A stretch of DNA of 64,000 bases from Nocardioides campestrisoli (GCF_013624435.2 NZ_CP061768.1:1208001-1272000); one strand, 5' to 3'. Shown: positions 39,007 to 47,947, counted from the stretch's first letter. Numbers and translations are program-made. The notes: generated by a model from the sequence alone, not told the origin.

Positions 39007-41567
39007 CCGAGGCCCGACAGCACCTGCGCCTGGTGGCCCGGGGCGCCAGCCTCTCGCTGCTGGGCTCGGGTGTGTCGGCGGTGGCCACGTTCGGGCTGGT
39101 GCTCGTCGTCGCCCGTGCCTTCGATCCCGGTACGTCGGGCCTCTTCTTCGCCGCGAGCGCACTCTTCCTGATCCTGGTCGGCTTCGCCGGGCTGGGGATC
39201 GACAGCGGGATGGCCCGCTTCGGCCAGCGGCTCGAGCACGAGGGCCGGCCCGACGGGGTGCGCGCGCTGTTCCGGACCGCCGGCAGCACCGTGACCGGGA
39301 TCGCGGTGGGGCTGGGGGCGCTCCTGCTCCTGGCCGCGGGACCGGTGGCCCAGGCCCTGGACTGGGGCCGAGGCGGTGCCGACCTGCTCCGGCTGGCCGG
39401 CCTGGCCCTTCCGCTGGCGGTGGTGGCCGAGTACGCGCAGGCAGGCACCCGCGCCTTCGGCCGGATGCACGAGACGGTGGTGATCGACCGGATCGGCCGG
39501 TCCGTCGCCCAGGTCGCGGGGGTGGCGGTCGCCGGCGCCGCGGGCGCCGGCGAGGCGGGGCTGATGCTCGCCTGGCTGGCCTGGTACCCGGTGGCGGCGC
39601 TCTGGTCGCTGCTCGCCCTGCGCCGGTTCCTCGGCGACCGGGTGCCCTCCGAGCCGGTCGACGGCCTCGGGCCTCCCGGGACGCCCCCCGGTGCCGCGGC
39701 GGAGGCCCCGCTGGCCACGGTGCGCCGGGAGTTCTGGCGGTTCACCTGGCCGCGCAGCGTCTCGGTGCTCGCCCGCCTGGGCATCCAGAAGAGCGACGTG
39801 GTGCTGGTCGCCGCCCTGCTCACCCCCCAGGACGCCGCGGTGTACGCCGCCGCCACCCGGTTCGTCGCCCTGGGCCAGGTCGCGGCCACCGCCGTGACCC
39901 AGGTGCTCCAGCCGCGGTTCGCCGCCCTGGTGCTGGAGGGCTCACGCGACAACCTCGCCACCGTCCACCAGACCGCCACCGCGTGGAACGTCCTGCTCTC
40001 CTGGCCGCTCTACCTGCTGGTGGGCTGCGCCCCGGCGGCGTACCTGGGCCTGTTCGGGTCCGGCTACGACACCGAGCAGAGCCGCTGGGTCGTGGTCGCG
40101 ATGACCGTGGCCATGCTGGTCGCGGTCTCCACCGGTCCGGTCGACACGCTGCTGGTGATGGCGGGACGCAGCGCCACCAGCATGGCCACCGCGGTGGCTT
40201 CGCTCGTGGTCGACCTCCTGCTCTGCCTGCTGCTGCTCCCGGTGCTCGGCATCCTGGGGGCGGCGCTCGCCTGGGGTGCCGCGGTGCTGCTCAAGGCGGG
40301 GCTGGCGGTGCACTTCGTCCGGCGCGAGGTGCAGGTCTCCGGGATCGCCCCGGTGGTCCTGCTCGCCGGTGGGGTCTGCCTGCTCACCGTCGCGGTGCCC
40401 GTGCTGGTGCTGACCGGCGCCGGGGTCGCCTGGCCGTTCGCCGCCGCGGTCGCTGCGCTCGCCTACCTGGTCGCCGTACGCGTGCTCCGGCGCCAGCTGC
40501 GCCTCGACGTCCTCGGCCGATCCGCGGCCCCCGCCCCGCTCAGGTCGCTCACTCCGCTCGCCCCGCCCGGCCCTTCGGTCCCGCACCAGGCGCGGACCGC
40601 ACCGACGTACCTCGAAGGAGCTCCGCTCGTGCCGCTCAGAAGGATCACCTCGACCGTCCGCCGACGCGCCCCCGGCCCGCTGGTCCGCGCGCTGCGCGCC
40701 GTCGCGCTCGGCTGGGGGTGGCTCACCGCCGACCTGCGGATGACGCCCTCGGTGGTGGTGGTGGGAGCCCAGCGGTGCGGCACCACGACCCTGTTCCGGA
40801 TGCTCGAGGACCATCCGAACCTGATGCGTCCGACCCAGTCCAAGGGGACCGGCTACTTCGACGACCACCACGCCAAGGGCGCTCGGTGGTACCGCGCGCA
40901 GTTCCCGCTGCGGCTGACCGGTCGACTCCTGGGCGGCCGGGAGGCCCGCGCGTTCGAGTGCAGCGGGTACTACCTGTTCCACCCGCTGGCCGCGCGGCGC
41001 CTGGCCGCCGAGCTCCCGGACGCCCAGGTGGTGGTGCTGGTTCGGGACCCGGTGGAGCGGGCGATGTCGGCGCACCGGCACGAGCTGGCCCGAGGGTTCG
41101 AGGACCTGCCGCTGGACGAGGCGCTGGCCCGCGAGTCCGAGCGCCTGGCGGGGGAGGCCGAGCGGCTCGCCGCCGACCCCGACTACCGCAGCCATGCCCA
41201 CCGGCACCACGGCTACCTGGCCCGCGGTGAGTACGGAGACCAGATCGCCCGGTTGGTCGACGCGCTGGGCCCCGACCGGGTGCACGTGGTCGACGCGGAC
41301 GCGCTCTTCGCCGACCCGGTGCACGAGTTCGTGGACCTCCAGCGACGCCTCGACATCCCGGTCCACCTGCCCGAGCGGGTGGAGCGGTGGAACGCCCGCC
41401 CCGGCGGCCCCCGGCTGCCGGTCGCGCGACGGGCGGAGCTGCTCGCCCATTTCGAGTCCTCGGACGCGCAGCTCGCGACGTACCTGGGCCGGCCCCCGCG
41501 GTGGCGCCAGCAGCACGAGGACGCGCCGGTCCAGCAGCTCCGACCGGACCAGCACGTCTCCTCCTGA
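39003..41567 (+). CDS. Flippase (Wzx/MATE-like) fused in frame to sulfotransferase
   Basis: This 854-aa open frame has two modules. Residues 1-~500 form a polysaccharide flippase with about 14 membrane segments (starting LRLVARGASLSLLGSGVSAV). Residues ~583-854 are a PAPS-dependent sulfotransferase: 5'-phosphosulfate loop VVVVGAQRCGTTTLFRML, 3'-phosphate site VVLVRDPVERAMSAHRH. The joining ~40 residues are low-complexity Pro/Ala. An in-frame GTG at 40629 (codon 543) has a strong GAAGGAG eight bases upstream and would give a separate 312-aa sulfotransferase. The start overlaps the Wzz-like stop by 4 bp. Confidence 0.88.
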   Translation: MTEARQHLRLVARGASLSLLGSGVSAVATFGLVLVVARAFDPGTSGLFFAASALFLILVGFAGLGIDSGMARFGQRLEHEGRPDGVRALFRTAGSTVTGIAVGLGALLLLAAGPVAQALDWGRGGADLLRLAGLALPLAVVAEYAQAGTRAFGRMHETVVIDRIGRSVAQVAGVAVAGAAGAGEAGLMLAWLAWYPVAALWSLLALRRFLGDRVPSEPVDGLGPPGTPPGAAAEAPLATVRREFWRFTWPRSVSVLARLGIQKSDVVLVAALLTPQDAAVYAAATRFVALGQVAATAVTQVLQPRFAALVLEGSRDNLATVHQTATAWNVLLSWPLYLLVGCAPAAYLGLFGSGYDTEQSRWVVVAMTVAMLVAVSTGPVDTLLVMAGRSATSMATAVASLVVDLLLCLLLLPVLGILGAALAWGAAVLLKAGLAVHFVRREVQVSGIAPVVLLAGGVCLLTVAVPVLVLTGAGVAWPFAAAVAALAYLVAVRVLRRQLRLDVLGRSAAPAPLRSLTPLAPPGPSVPHQARTAPTYLEGAPLVPLRRITSTVRRRAPGPLVRALRAVALGWGWLTADLRMTPSVVVVGAQRCGTTTLFRMLEDHPNLMRPTQSKGTGYFDDHHAKGARWYRAQFPLRLTGRLLGGREARAFECSGYYLFHPLAARRLAAELPDAQVVVLVRDPVERAMSAHRHELARGFEDLPLDEALARESERLAGEAERLAADPDYRSHAHRHHGYLARGEYGDQIARLVDALGPDRVHVVDADALFADPVHEFVDLQRRLDIPVHLPERVERWNARPGGPRLPVARRAELLAHFESSDAQLATYLGRPPRWRQQHEDAPVQQLRPDQHVSS
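40614..40631 (+). promoter_or_regulatory. Internal ribosome-binding site and GTG start for the sulfotransferase module
   Basis: GAAGGAG (40614-40620), 8 bp, then GTG (40629-40631) lies in frame inside the flippase-sulfotransferase ORF, exactly at the domain boundary. It looks like the normal start of an ancestral separate gene. It may still be used, giving a free sulfotransferase besides the fusion. Confidence 0.65.
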
Positions 41568-41578
41568 CCGGCGGACGT

Positions 41579-42910
41579 TCAGCGGGCTCGGGCCCACTCC
41601 TCCACCAGCTCCAGGGCGGTGACCGCCCGGGGGACGATCAGCCCGCCGCCGGGGGCGCCCGACATCTCCAGGTAGCGGGAGGTGATGGCCACCAGGTACG
41701 CCGCACCGGTGCTGGCGCCCGTGCTGGACCTGGTGCTGGCGCTCGTGCCGGCGGCCCGCAGCGCGTTCCGCACCACGTCCGCGGTGGCGCCGTGCCGGCG
41801 GGTGGCGGCGTTGACCGCGAAGTGCAGGGCGTCCATGCCGGCCGGCACCCCGGTCTCGAAGCGCTCCCAGTCCCAGACCAGCAGCGCACCACCCCGCCCC
41901 GGCGCGGTCTCCCGGCGCCCCGGCGCGGTGTCTCTGCGCCCCGGCGCGGTGTCTCTGCGCCCCGGCGCGGTGTCTCTGCGCCCCGGCGCCATGTTCCACG
42001 GGGTCCAGTCGCCGTGCCACGCACTCACCGGGACAGGGGCGTCGTACCGGGCGGCGACCAGCTCCATCGCCTCCCGGAACCGGGCGACCAGCGCCGGCTC
42101 CGCGGCGGCGCCCGCGCGTTCGTGGCAGCGCCCCCACCAGGCGAGTGAGGCGAGGGGAGCCGGGTCCTCGGAGAACGCCGCCTCGAGCTCCGCCTCGGCG
42201 CGGTGCGCCAGCGCGGGCGTCCGGACGAGCGCGCTGCCCGGCCGGACGCCCAGGTCCTGCTGGACCAGGACGTCGATCCCCTGCCACGCGCCGCGGTGCA
42301 GGAGACGGGGCACCCGCAACGTGTCGAACCGCCGGGTCGCCAGCACCTCGAGGGCGTCCGCCTCGGCGCGCACGTGCTCGGCGGCGGTCGGGGAGTCGCC
42401 CAGCTTGGCGAAGCCGAGCGACCGGCCGTCGGTGTCGAACAGCTGCAGGACGGGCTTGCGGTTGACCCGAGCGGGCCCCACGGTGAGGCTGAAGGTGGGC
42501 GGAGCGGTCCCGAGCGCGTCACCCAGGTGGTCCACCAGGGGAGTGGGCGCTCCGGGTTCGGCGTAGACCCGGACCCGGTCCGGGAGCGCCCGGGCGGCCC
42601 CGACCCGCAAGGCGCCCGAGGCCGCGGTCCGGGCCGCGATCTCGCCGGGGCCCGCGGTCGCGCTGAAGCGCCGGACGGCGCCGGCGGCCGCAGCCGGCGC
42701 AGCGGGCAGCAGCATCCGCGGGGCCCGTGCGGAGGGGAGCACCAGGAACTCGACGGTCGCCGCGGGGTCGCTGCGGCGCGAGCGCACCAGCTCGACCCTG
42801 GCCTGCGGCCAGAGCCGCGCCAGGGTCTCGCACAGGACGCCGATGGCGTCGTCCCCCAGCGGGGCCGGAGCCGGCTCGGGGCCGAGGGCGGAAGGACTCA
42901 CGACGGACAT
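41579..42910 (-). CDS. Aminoglycoside-phosphotransferase-like kinase-fold protein with repeat insertion
   Basis: This 443-aa protein has a phosphotransferase-type C-terminal lobe. The catalytic-loop motif is SAWHGDWTPWNM and the metal-binding Asp lies in LLVWDWERFETGVPAG. Between them lies a run of APGRRDT units encoded by 21-bp tandem repeats (41895-41999). The N-terminal half (about 1-230) is Ala-rich with VNRKPVLQLFDTDGRSLGFAK, a possible nucleotide-binding lobe. Substrate unknown; similar proteins occur in glycan clusters. ATG 42910 abuts GGGAGG, so GTG 42901 with a 9-bp spacer may be the true start. Downstream of the glycosidase on the same strand. Confidence 0.75.
   Translation of the reverse strand: MSVVSPSALGPEPAPAPLGDDAIGVLCETLARLWPQARVELVRSRRSDPAATVEFLVLPSARAPRMLLPAAPAAAAGAVRRFSATAGPGEIAARTAASGALRVGAARALPDRVRVYAEPGAPTPLVDHLGDALGTAPPTFSLTVGPARVNRKPVLQLFDTDGRSLGFAKLGDSPTAAEHVRAEADALEVLATRRFDTLRVPRLLHRGAWQGIDVLVQQDLGVRPGSALVRTPALAHRAEAELEAAFSEDPAPLASLAWWGRCHERAGAAAEPALVARFREAMELVAARYDAPVPVSAWHGDWTPWNMAPGRRDTAPGRRDTAPGRRDTAPGRRETAPGRGGALLVWDWERFETGVPAGMDALHFAVNAATRRHGATADVVRNALRAAGTSASTRSSTGASTGAAYLVAITSRYLEMSGAPGGGLIVPRAVTALELVEEWARAR
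41895..41999. repeat. 21-bp tandem repeats within the kinase-like gene
   Basis: Five consecutive 21-bp units start at 41895. Units 2-4 (41916-41978, cgccccggcgcggtgtctctg) are identical, while units 1 and 5 are diverged. They keep the reading frame and encode repeated APGRRDT heptads (minus strand). The unit length, a multiple of 3, allows copy-number change without frameshift. Confidence 0.92.
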
Positions 42911-42942
42911 CCTCCCGCAGCCCCGGCCCGCCGGCGGCAGGC

Positions 42943-44439
42943 TCACCGGGGGGGCAGCAGCGGGGCCTTGCTCTGGGCGGCGGCGAACGAGGCGAACTTC
43001 GCAGGCCCCGTGATCGGGTAGGAGTTGCCGTAGCTGTTGAGCTCGGTGTTGAAGTAGGCCATCGCCAGCCCGCCGGTGGCGACCAGCTGGTCGTAGGTGC
43101 GCTGGAGCCACGTGCTGTCGTGGGCGAACGCCTCGTCGGTCAGCCCGGTCTCGGCGAGCGCCCAGGTCGTGTCGTTGGCCCGCGCCCAGGCGGAGAACCG
43201 GTCGAAGTAGACCGAGCGGATGTCCTCGGTCTTGGTCACCATCGTGCCGTTCGACCGGGTGGTCATGTGCCAGTTGTAGACGTCGAAGCCGGCGACGTCG
43301 ACCTTGGTGCGCGGCCAGATGTTCTCCAGTCGGAACTCGGCCGGGCCGTAGAGCTGGTTCCACCCGGTGGTGATGACCGTGAAGGCGGCGTTGGGTGCGG
43401 TGCTGCGCACGATCGGGCCGAGGCGCTCCTGCATCGCCCGCCACGCCTGGATGTCGCCGTCCTTCTCCGGCTCGTGGTGGAAGGCGACCCACACGGGGCC
43501 GTTCAGCGTCCTCAGCTTGTTCGCCAGGTCGTAGGCCCAGGCGTCACCGGCGCCGGCCGCCATCTGCTCCCACGAGAGCGGCAGCTTGAAGCTGATCCAC
43601 GGCAGCCGACCGGCCGCCAGGTCGGCGCGGGAGACCGCGACCGCCTTGTCGACCTGGTGGCCCTGGTAGTAGGTGCGGCGCACGCCCAGCCGGTGCCCGG
43701 TGGCTGCCTCCATCGGGGCCGGGTCGGTGTTGGCGCCGTAGGCGGAGCCCAGGTAGGCGCCGCAGGCGGGGATGCCGCGGCTGCTGTAGGAGCAGCCGTT
43801 GCTCAGGTAGCCCGCCACGTCGTCCGGTGGCCGCGGCGGCTCCGGGGTGGGGACCGGCGTGCCCTTCGGCTTCTCCTGGGGCTTGTTCCTGGGCTTGTTC
43901 TTGGGGTTCTTCCCACCCGGCCGCTGGCCCTTCGGCAGTCGCACGACCCGGACGTCGTCCAGCAGGACGCGTCCCTTCCGTGCCTGGCGGGTGCGGACCT
44001 CGACCCGCATCACCGAGGAGCCGGACTTCCGGGTGACCTTGACCTCGGCCCTGGACCAGGACCGGCGGACCAGCACCTTGCTCCGGCGTACGTCGAGCAC
44101 CTTCCCGGTGGCCGGCTCGACCTCCCGGACCACCAGCCGGGCCGGCACCCGGCCGCTGGGTGAGCGGAGCCGGGCGCGGACCGCGTGCCGCGCGCCGCGG
44201 GCGTCGAAGGTCTTGCGGTAGACCGCCCGAGGCGTCGGGGCCTCCGCAGCGGCAGCCACGGTCGAGGCGGCGGGCGAGCCGGCAGCCGGCGAGCCGGCGG
44301 GAGCGGCTGCCTGCGAGGCGGGCACGCCGAGCGCGCTGGTGGCCACGCCGGTGGTCAGCGAGACGGCCAGCGTGGTGGCCAGGGCGGTGGTCAGGACCGG
44401 GAAAAGGGCGCGCTGAACCACGGAGCGGGGGTGGATCAC
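42943..44439 (-). CDS. Secreted GH26-like glycoside hydrolase
   Basis: This 498-aa protein has a signal peptide (1-~45), a beta-rich carbohydrate-binding-like domain (about 70-170), and a Lys/Pro linker (GGKNPKNKPRNKPQEKPKG). The C-terminal (beta/alpha)8 domain contains WVAFHHEPEKDGD (putative acid/base Glu323) and WALAETGLTDE (putative nucleophile Glu430). This pattern fits clan GH-A, closest to GH26 mannanase-like proteins. It may trim or release the locus polysaccharide. GTG start with GGAGG eight bases upstream. Two candidate operators lie 107-153 bp upstream. Confidence 0.82.
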   Translation of the reverse strand: MIHPRSVVQRALFPVLTTALATTLAVSLTTGVATSALGVPASQAAAPAGSPAAGSPAASTVAAAAEAPTPRAVYRKTFDARGARHAVRARLRSPSGRVPARLVVREVEPATGKVLDVRRSKVLVRRSWSRAEVKVTRKSGSSVMRVEVRTRQARKGRVLLDDVRVVRLPKGQRPGGKNPKNKPRNKPQEKPKGTPVPTPEPPRPPDDVAGYLSNGCSYSSRGIPACGAYLGSAYGANTDPAPMEAATGHRLGVRRTYYQGHQVDKAVAVSRADLAAGRLPWISFKLPLSWEQMAAGAGDAWAYDLANKLRTLNGPVWVAFHHEPEKDGDIQAWRAMQERLGPIVRSTAPNAAFTVITTGWNQLYGPAEFRLENIWPRTKVDVAGFDVYNWHMTTRSNGTMVTKTEDIRSVYFDRFSAWARANDTTWALAETGLTDEAFAHDSTWLQRTYDQLVATGGLAMAYFNTELNSYGNSYPITGPAKFASFAAAQSKAPLLPPR

Positions 44440-44545
44440 GGGAGGGACCTCCGGGAGAGGGCGTCATGCCGGGACGGGAGAAGCCGATGCGGACGTGAGG
44501 CCGAGGAACCGGAGGGGAAGGAGTTCTCAGACCGTCCTCGGAACG

Positions 44546-44561
44546 TACCCCAATTTCGGTA
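44546..44561. promoter_or_regulatory. Candidate operator TACCCCAATTTCGGTA
   Basis: This imperfect palindrome has TACC and GGTA arms and a CAATTT centre, in the 241-bp gap upstream of the glycosidase gene (minus strand). Its reverse complement, taccgaaattggggta, resembles ccccgaattgggc at 59344. Confidence 0.5.
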
Positions 44562-44580
44562 GGTGCGCTGCCCGTCTATC

Positions 44581-44592
44581 CCTCAATTGAGG
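44581..44592. promoter_or_regulatory. Perfect palindrome CCTCAATTGAGG
   Basis: This 12-bp perfect palindrome lies 35 bp from the preceding candidate operator, upstream of the glycosidase gene. The same half (CAATTGAGG) occurs at 47842-47850 upstream of the polymerase gene. The two sites may act together. Confidence 0.55.
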
Positions 44593-44680
44593 TAAGTCCT
44601 CCGGGTCATCCCGGGACTACCCACCCGGGCGGCGCGGTCCCCGAACGGGGGAGGTCGGCCGGGACTCGGAGCCCGGGGAC

Positions 44681-45649
44681 TCAGATGCCCCGGCCGTGCC
44701 GGTGCGCCAGGTCCATCAGCCGCTCGGCGGAGACCAGGCGGAGCGCCACCGCGAGCGCCAGGGCGGTACGCCGCTCGGCGGGCCGGCACCGGAGCGTCTG
44801 CCGGATCGCCGGCCAGACCTCCGGGCTGCGCATCGCGGCCAGCGCGAACGCCCGCTGGCCGCTGAGCCGGGCCAGGGCGTGGCGGTCGGCGCGGAACTCC
44901 GGATGCTTGTCGAGCCAGTAGTCGGTGGCGGCCACGATGGTGGCCCACCGCTGGGAGAACAGGGACTGTCCCCAGGTCACCTCGACCAGGGGCTGCTCGA
45001 CCACGGCGAAGCCGGCGTGCCGGGCCGCCCGGATGATCCAGTCGTAGTCCTCCCCGTGGCTGCCCGGGATCTCCTCGTCGACAAGGCCGATCGGCCCCTC
45101 GAGCGCCTCGCGGGCCACCACGACCGTCGACGGGTGGGCGGCCATCACCCGGTGCCGCACCAGGTTGGCCAGGGTCAGCTCGGAGCTGGTGGCGACCCGC
45201 TCGGTACGGGTGTCGCCGTAGGCCACGACGATCCCGGTCACCGAGGTGGGAGCGCCGGTGCGCGCCAGCTCGGCGAGCTGTGCGGTCAGCTTGTTCGGCA
45301 GCCAGCGGTCGTCGTCGTCGCAGAAGGCCACCCAGGGCGCACGTCCGGCGGCGATCCCGCTGTTGCGGGCACCGGCCAGCCCCGGGGTCCGGGTGTTGGC
45401 GAGCGCGGTGACCGGCCGGCGGGGGTCCTGATCGGTGACGGCCGGGTCCATCGGCCCCTGGTCGAAGACCACCCAGGTGCGCACCACGCCCGGGTGGTCC
45501 TGGGTCCGGACGGCCGCCAGCGCGCGGGCGAGCAGCTCGGGGCGTCCTCGGGTCGCGATCACCACGTCGACCTCCGCGGCAGCAGCGACGGCAGAGGCAG
45601 CGACGACCTCACTGGCCGTATCGACGGCAGGGGCGGCGGCGTCAGCCAC
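44681..45649 (-). CDS. GT2-family glycosyltransferase
   Basis: This 322-aa GT-A glycosyltransferase has the N-terminal DVVIATRGRPELLARAL nucleotide-binding strand, ALANTRTPGLAGARNSGIAA and the metal-binding acidic motif VAFCDDDDRWLP (an expanded DXD). A later acceptor-side motif is GSHGEDYDWIIRAARHAG. A ~25-residue Ala-rich leader precedes the domain. It starts at GTG 45649, overlapping the polymerase stop by 8 bp, so it is coupled to it. It probably adds a sugar to the repeat unit. Confidence 0.9.
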   Translation of the reverse strand: MADAAAPAVDTASEVVAASAVAAAAEVDVVIATRGRPELLARALAAVRTQDHPGVVRTWVVFDQGPMDPAVTDQDPRRPVTALANTRTPGLAGARNSGIAAGRAPWVAFCDDDDRWLPNKLTAQLAELARTGAPTSVTGIVVAYGDTRTERVATSSELTLANLVRHRVMAAHPSTVVVAREALEGPIGLVDEEIPGSHGEDYDWIIRAARHAGFAVVEQPLVEVTWGQSLFSQRWATIVAATDYWLDKHPEFRADRHALARLSGQRAFALAAMRSPEVWPAIRQTLRCRPAERRTALALAVALRLVSAERLMDLAHRHGRGI

Positions 45650-47810
45650 GTGGTCGTCTCCTCGGTCGCGGCGGGGTCAGGGTGATCAGGATGACAGCAC
45701 CCAGCAGCCCGAGCGCAGCGCCCGACATGGTGAGCAGCTCGTACCGTCGTCGGCCAGGCTCCGGAGGCACCGTCCGCATGACCTCGCCCACCGCGCGGCG
45801 GTCGCTCTCCAGGTCGCTGATCGCCCGGGTCAGCTTGGCCCGTGGCTCCGTCGCGGTCTCGCTGGCATCGCCCTGGAGGGTCCGCAGCTGCTCGCGCAGC
45901 TGGGCGAGCAGGTCCTGGCGACGCTGGTCCAGGTACTCCGCGCGGGCCTCGAGGTAGGACCCGCTGACCGCGTCGGCCAGACCCGGGATCTCACCGGGGT
46001 CGGGCCAGAGCACGTGCATGACCAGGACGCTGGAGTTCGGCTGCGCGGTGACGACCAGGCCGTCGCGCAGGTCGCCGGGGGTGGAGTCCACCGACCGGGC
46101 CGCCGCCCGCAGGGTCTCCTCGGACATCAGCAGGGCGGCCTCGGTGTCGACGGTGATCTCCTGGCGCGCCCGGCGGTCGGTCTCCTCCTCCTCGTCCTCC
46201 ACCTCGATGTCGAGGTAGACCGGGGCCGGGGTGATGGCCATGAAGACACGGGAGACGTGGTCCGGCGGCGGGGCCAGCAGGGCGGCCGAGAGCCCGACCA
46301 GGCCCCCGACGACCGTGCCGACCACCAGCACGGGGAGCCCGCGACGTACCTCGCCGAGGAGCCGGGAGCCGGTGCTGAGCAGCCGGGGCGGGCCGGACCC
46401 CTCCTGCTCCCGCCGCTCACGGGCGACCAGGCCGATCGCCAGCATCAACAGCATCAGCGGCAGCCCGAGCGTGTCGTAGATCGGGAGCTGGAGCAGGAAG
46501 AAGGCCAGGGCGAAGGTGCACATCGCCTCGTTCACCGTGCGGCACCGCACGGCTCGGGCCAGCGCCAGCAGGACGAAGGTCATGAAGAACAGGAGCCCAG
46601 GCCAGCCCTGGGAGAAGAGCACCGTCCACAACAGCCCCTGGGTGCCCAGCGGCGGGACGCCGCAGTCGGGGCACTCCGGGGTCGAGGCCCCGGTGATCGA
46701 GGCGAAGCTGCCCTGGACGTCGCGGGTGCCGCCGAAGCCCAGGACCGGCGAGCCCTCGGTGACCGAGGTCGTGGTGAGCGTGAGCAGGCCGCCACGGCGG
46801 TCGTTGCTGTGCTGGTTCTCCAGGCGGTCGGTGACCAGGCTGCCCAGCGGGGTGACCAGGACGGTCAGCAGCCCGATGCCGGCGAGCACGCCGCACGCCA
46901 TGAGCAGGGCGGGCCGCCCCTTGGCCGCGGCGAGCACCGCGAGGCCGACGCCGCCCAGCGCGAGTGAGCCCCACAGCCCGCGGTTGAGGGAGTAGAGCAC
47001 CGGCACCATCGCCGCGGCGACCGCGACCAGGGTGACCACCGACCACCGGACGCGGGACCGGCCGCGGGCGCGCGCCAGCCAGGCGCCCACGAAGACCAGG
47101 GACATCGCGATCACCGAGCCCCAGGTGTTCGTGTAGGCGAAGGGGGCTTTGGGGCGGGTGCCGGCGTCGCCCAGCACGGTCTGGACGTCGGCAACCTTGA
47201 GGTGGACCAGCGACTGCACGAAGGCGTTGGAGGCGATGTTGGTGGGCAGGAGCATCTCGAACGGCGTCCGCAGCTCGAAGGTGGGCAGGACCAGAGCGAC
47301 CAGCCCGCCCACGGTGCTCACCAGGAACATCCAGGCGGCCGAGCCGTGCACCAGCCGGTCGGGCACGGTGCTGCGCGGCATGGTGGTGATCCACACCAGG
47401 GCCACCGTGCAGGCCAGGTACCAGGCGAGCTTGAAGCCGAAGACCAGCACCCGGCCCGCGCCGCCGCCGCCCGGCACCGCCCCCGGCGCGTCGATCCACA
47501 GCATGGTGACGCCGAGGACGACCCAGACCAGGAAGAGCAGCCACCAGCCGAAGCCGCGCGGCAGGTGGATCTCGGGCTGCCGGAACAGCTGGACCAGCAT
47601 CACCAGGGCGATCAGCAGCGGCACGGTCTCGGCGAGTCCCAGGACCCACCACACCGGCCAGCCCAGGAGCATCACCGCCAGCGGCCACCCCTGGCCCAGC
47701 CGACGCCACCAGGGCGCGGGGGAGGAGAGCGCGGACTCAGGGGACGACGGCCCGGGGGCGTGCGGCGTCGTCGGTGGCGCCGCCCCCACCCGTTGCGTCA
47801 TGCGGTCCAT
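45642..47810 (-). CDS. O-antigen ligase/polymerase-like protein fused to a Wzz-like domain
   Basis: This 722-aa protein has ~11 membrane segments in residues 40-~470, with a Wzy_C-type large loop and RG-containing segments (SLNRGLWGSLALGGVGL; ENQHSNDRRGGLLTL). This is followed by a Wzz-type module: TM at about 500-520, an extracytoplasmic coiled coil rich in LDQRRQDLLAQLREQLRTLQ, and a final TM near the C-terminus. One chain would combine polymerase and chain-length control. The ATG at 47810 lies 31 bp from an AATT-type candidate operator. It is divergent from the PKD protein gene. Confidence 0.85.
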   Translation of the reverse strand: MDRMTQRVGAAPPTTPHAPGPSSPESALSSPAPWWRRLGQGWPLAVMLLGWPVWWVLGLAETVPLLIALVMLVQLFRQPEIHLPRGFGWWLLFLVWVVLGVTMLWIDAPGAVPGGGGAGRVLVFGFKLAWYLACTVALVWITTMPRSTVPDRLVHGSAAWMFLVSTVGGLVALVLPTFELRTPFEMLLPTNIASNAFVQSLVHLKVADVQTVLGDAGTRPKAPFAYTNTWGSVIAMSLVFVGAWLARARGRSRVRWSVVTLVAVAAAMVPVLYSLNRGLWGSLALGGVGLAVLAAAKGRPALLMACGVLAGIGLLTVLVTPLGSLVTDRLENQHSNDRRGGLLTLTTTSVTEGSPVLGFGGTRDVQGSFASITGASTPECPDCGVPPLGTQGLLWTVLFSQGWPGLLFFMTFVLLALARAVRCRTVNEAMCTFALAFFLLQLPIYDTLGLPLMLLMLAIGLVARERREQEGSGPPRLLSTGSRLLGEVRRGLPVLVVGTVVGGLVGLSAALLAPPPDHVSRVFMAITPAPVYLDIEVEDEEEETDRRARQEITVDTEAALLMSEETLRAAARSVDSTPGDLRDGLVVTAQPNSSVLVMHVLWPDPGEIPGLADAVSGSYLEARAEYLDQRRQDLLAQLREQLRTLQGDASETATEPRAKLTRAISDLESDRRAVGEVMRTVPPEPGRRRYELLTMSGAALGLLGAVILITLTPPRPRRRPRG

Positions 47811-47840
47811 GAGAAGTCGCGGTCCCTCCGACCAACGTCA

Positions 47841-47852
47841 CCAATTGAGGGG
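47841..47852. promoter_or_regulatory. Candidate operator CCAATTGAGGGG
   Basis: This low-GC site lies 31 bp upstream of the polymerase-Wzz start, in the divergent gap with the PKD protein gene. It shares CAATTGAGG with the palindrome at 44581. The position close to the start would suit repression or a proximal activator site. Confidence 0.5.
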
Positions 47853-47947
47853 AAATCATGCCCGGGAAACGCTCTGCCGTCCGGCACAGGGCCAAGATTC
47901 CCCTGACCACCGGCTTGGGGGACGGTCCGCGTGCCTGACGGGACGTG

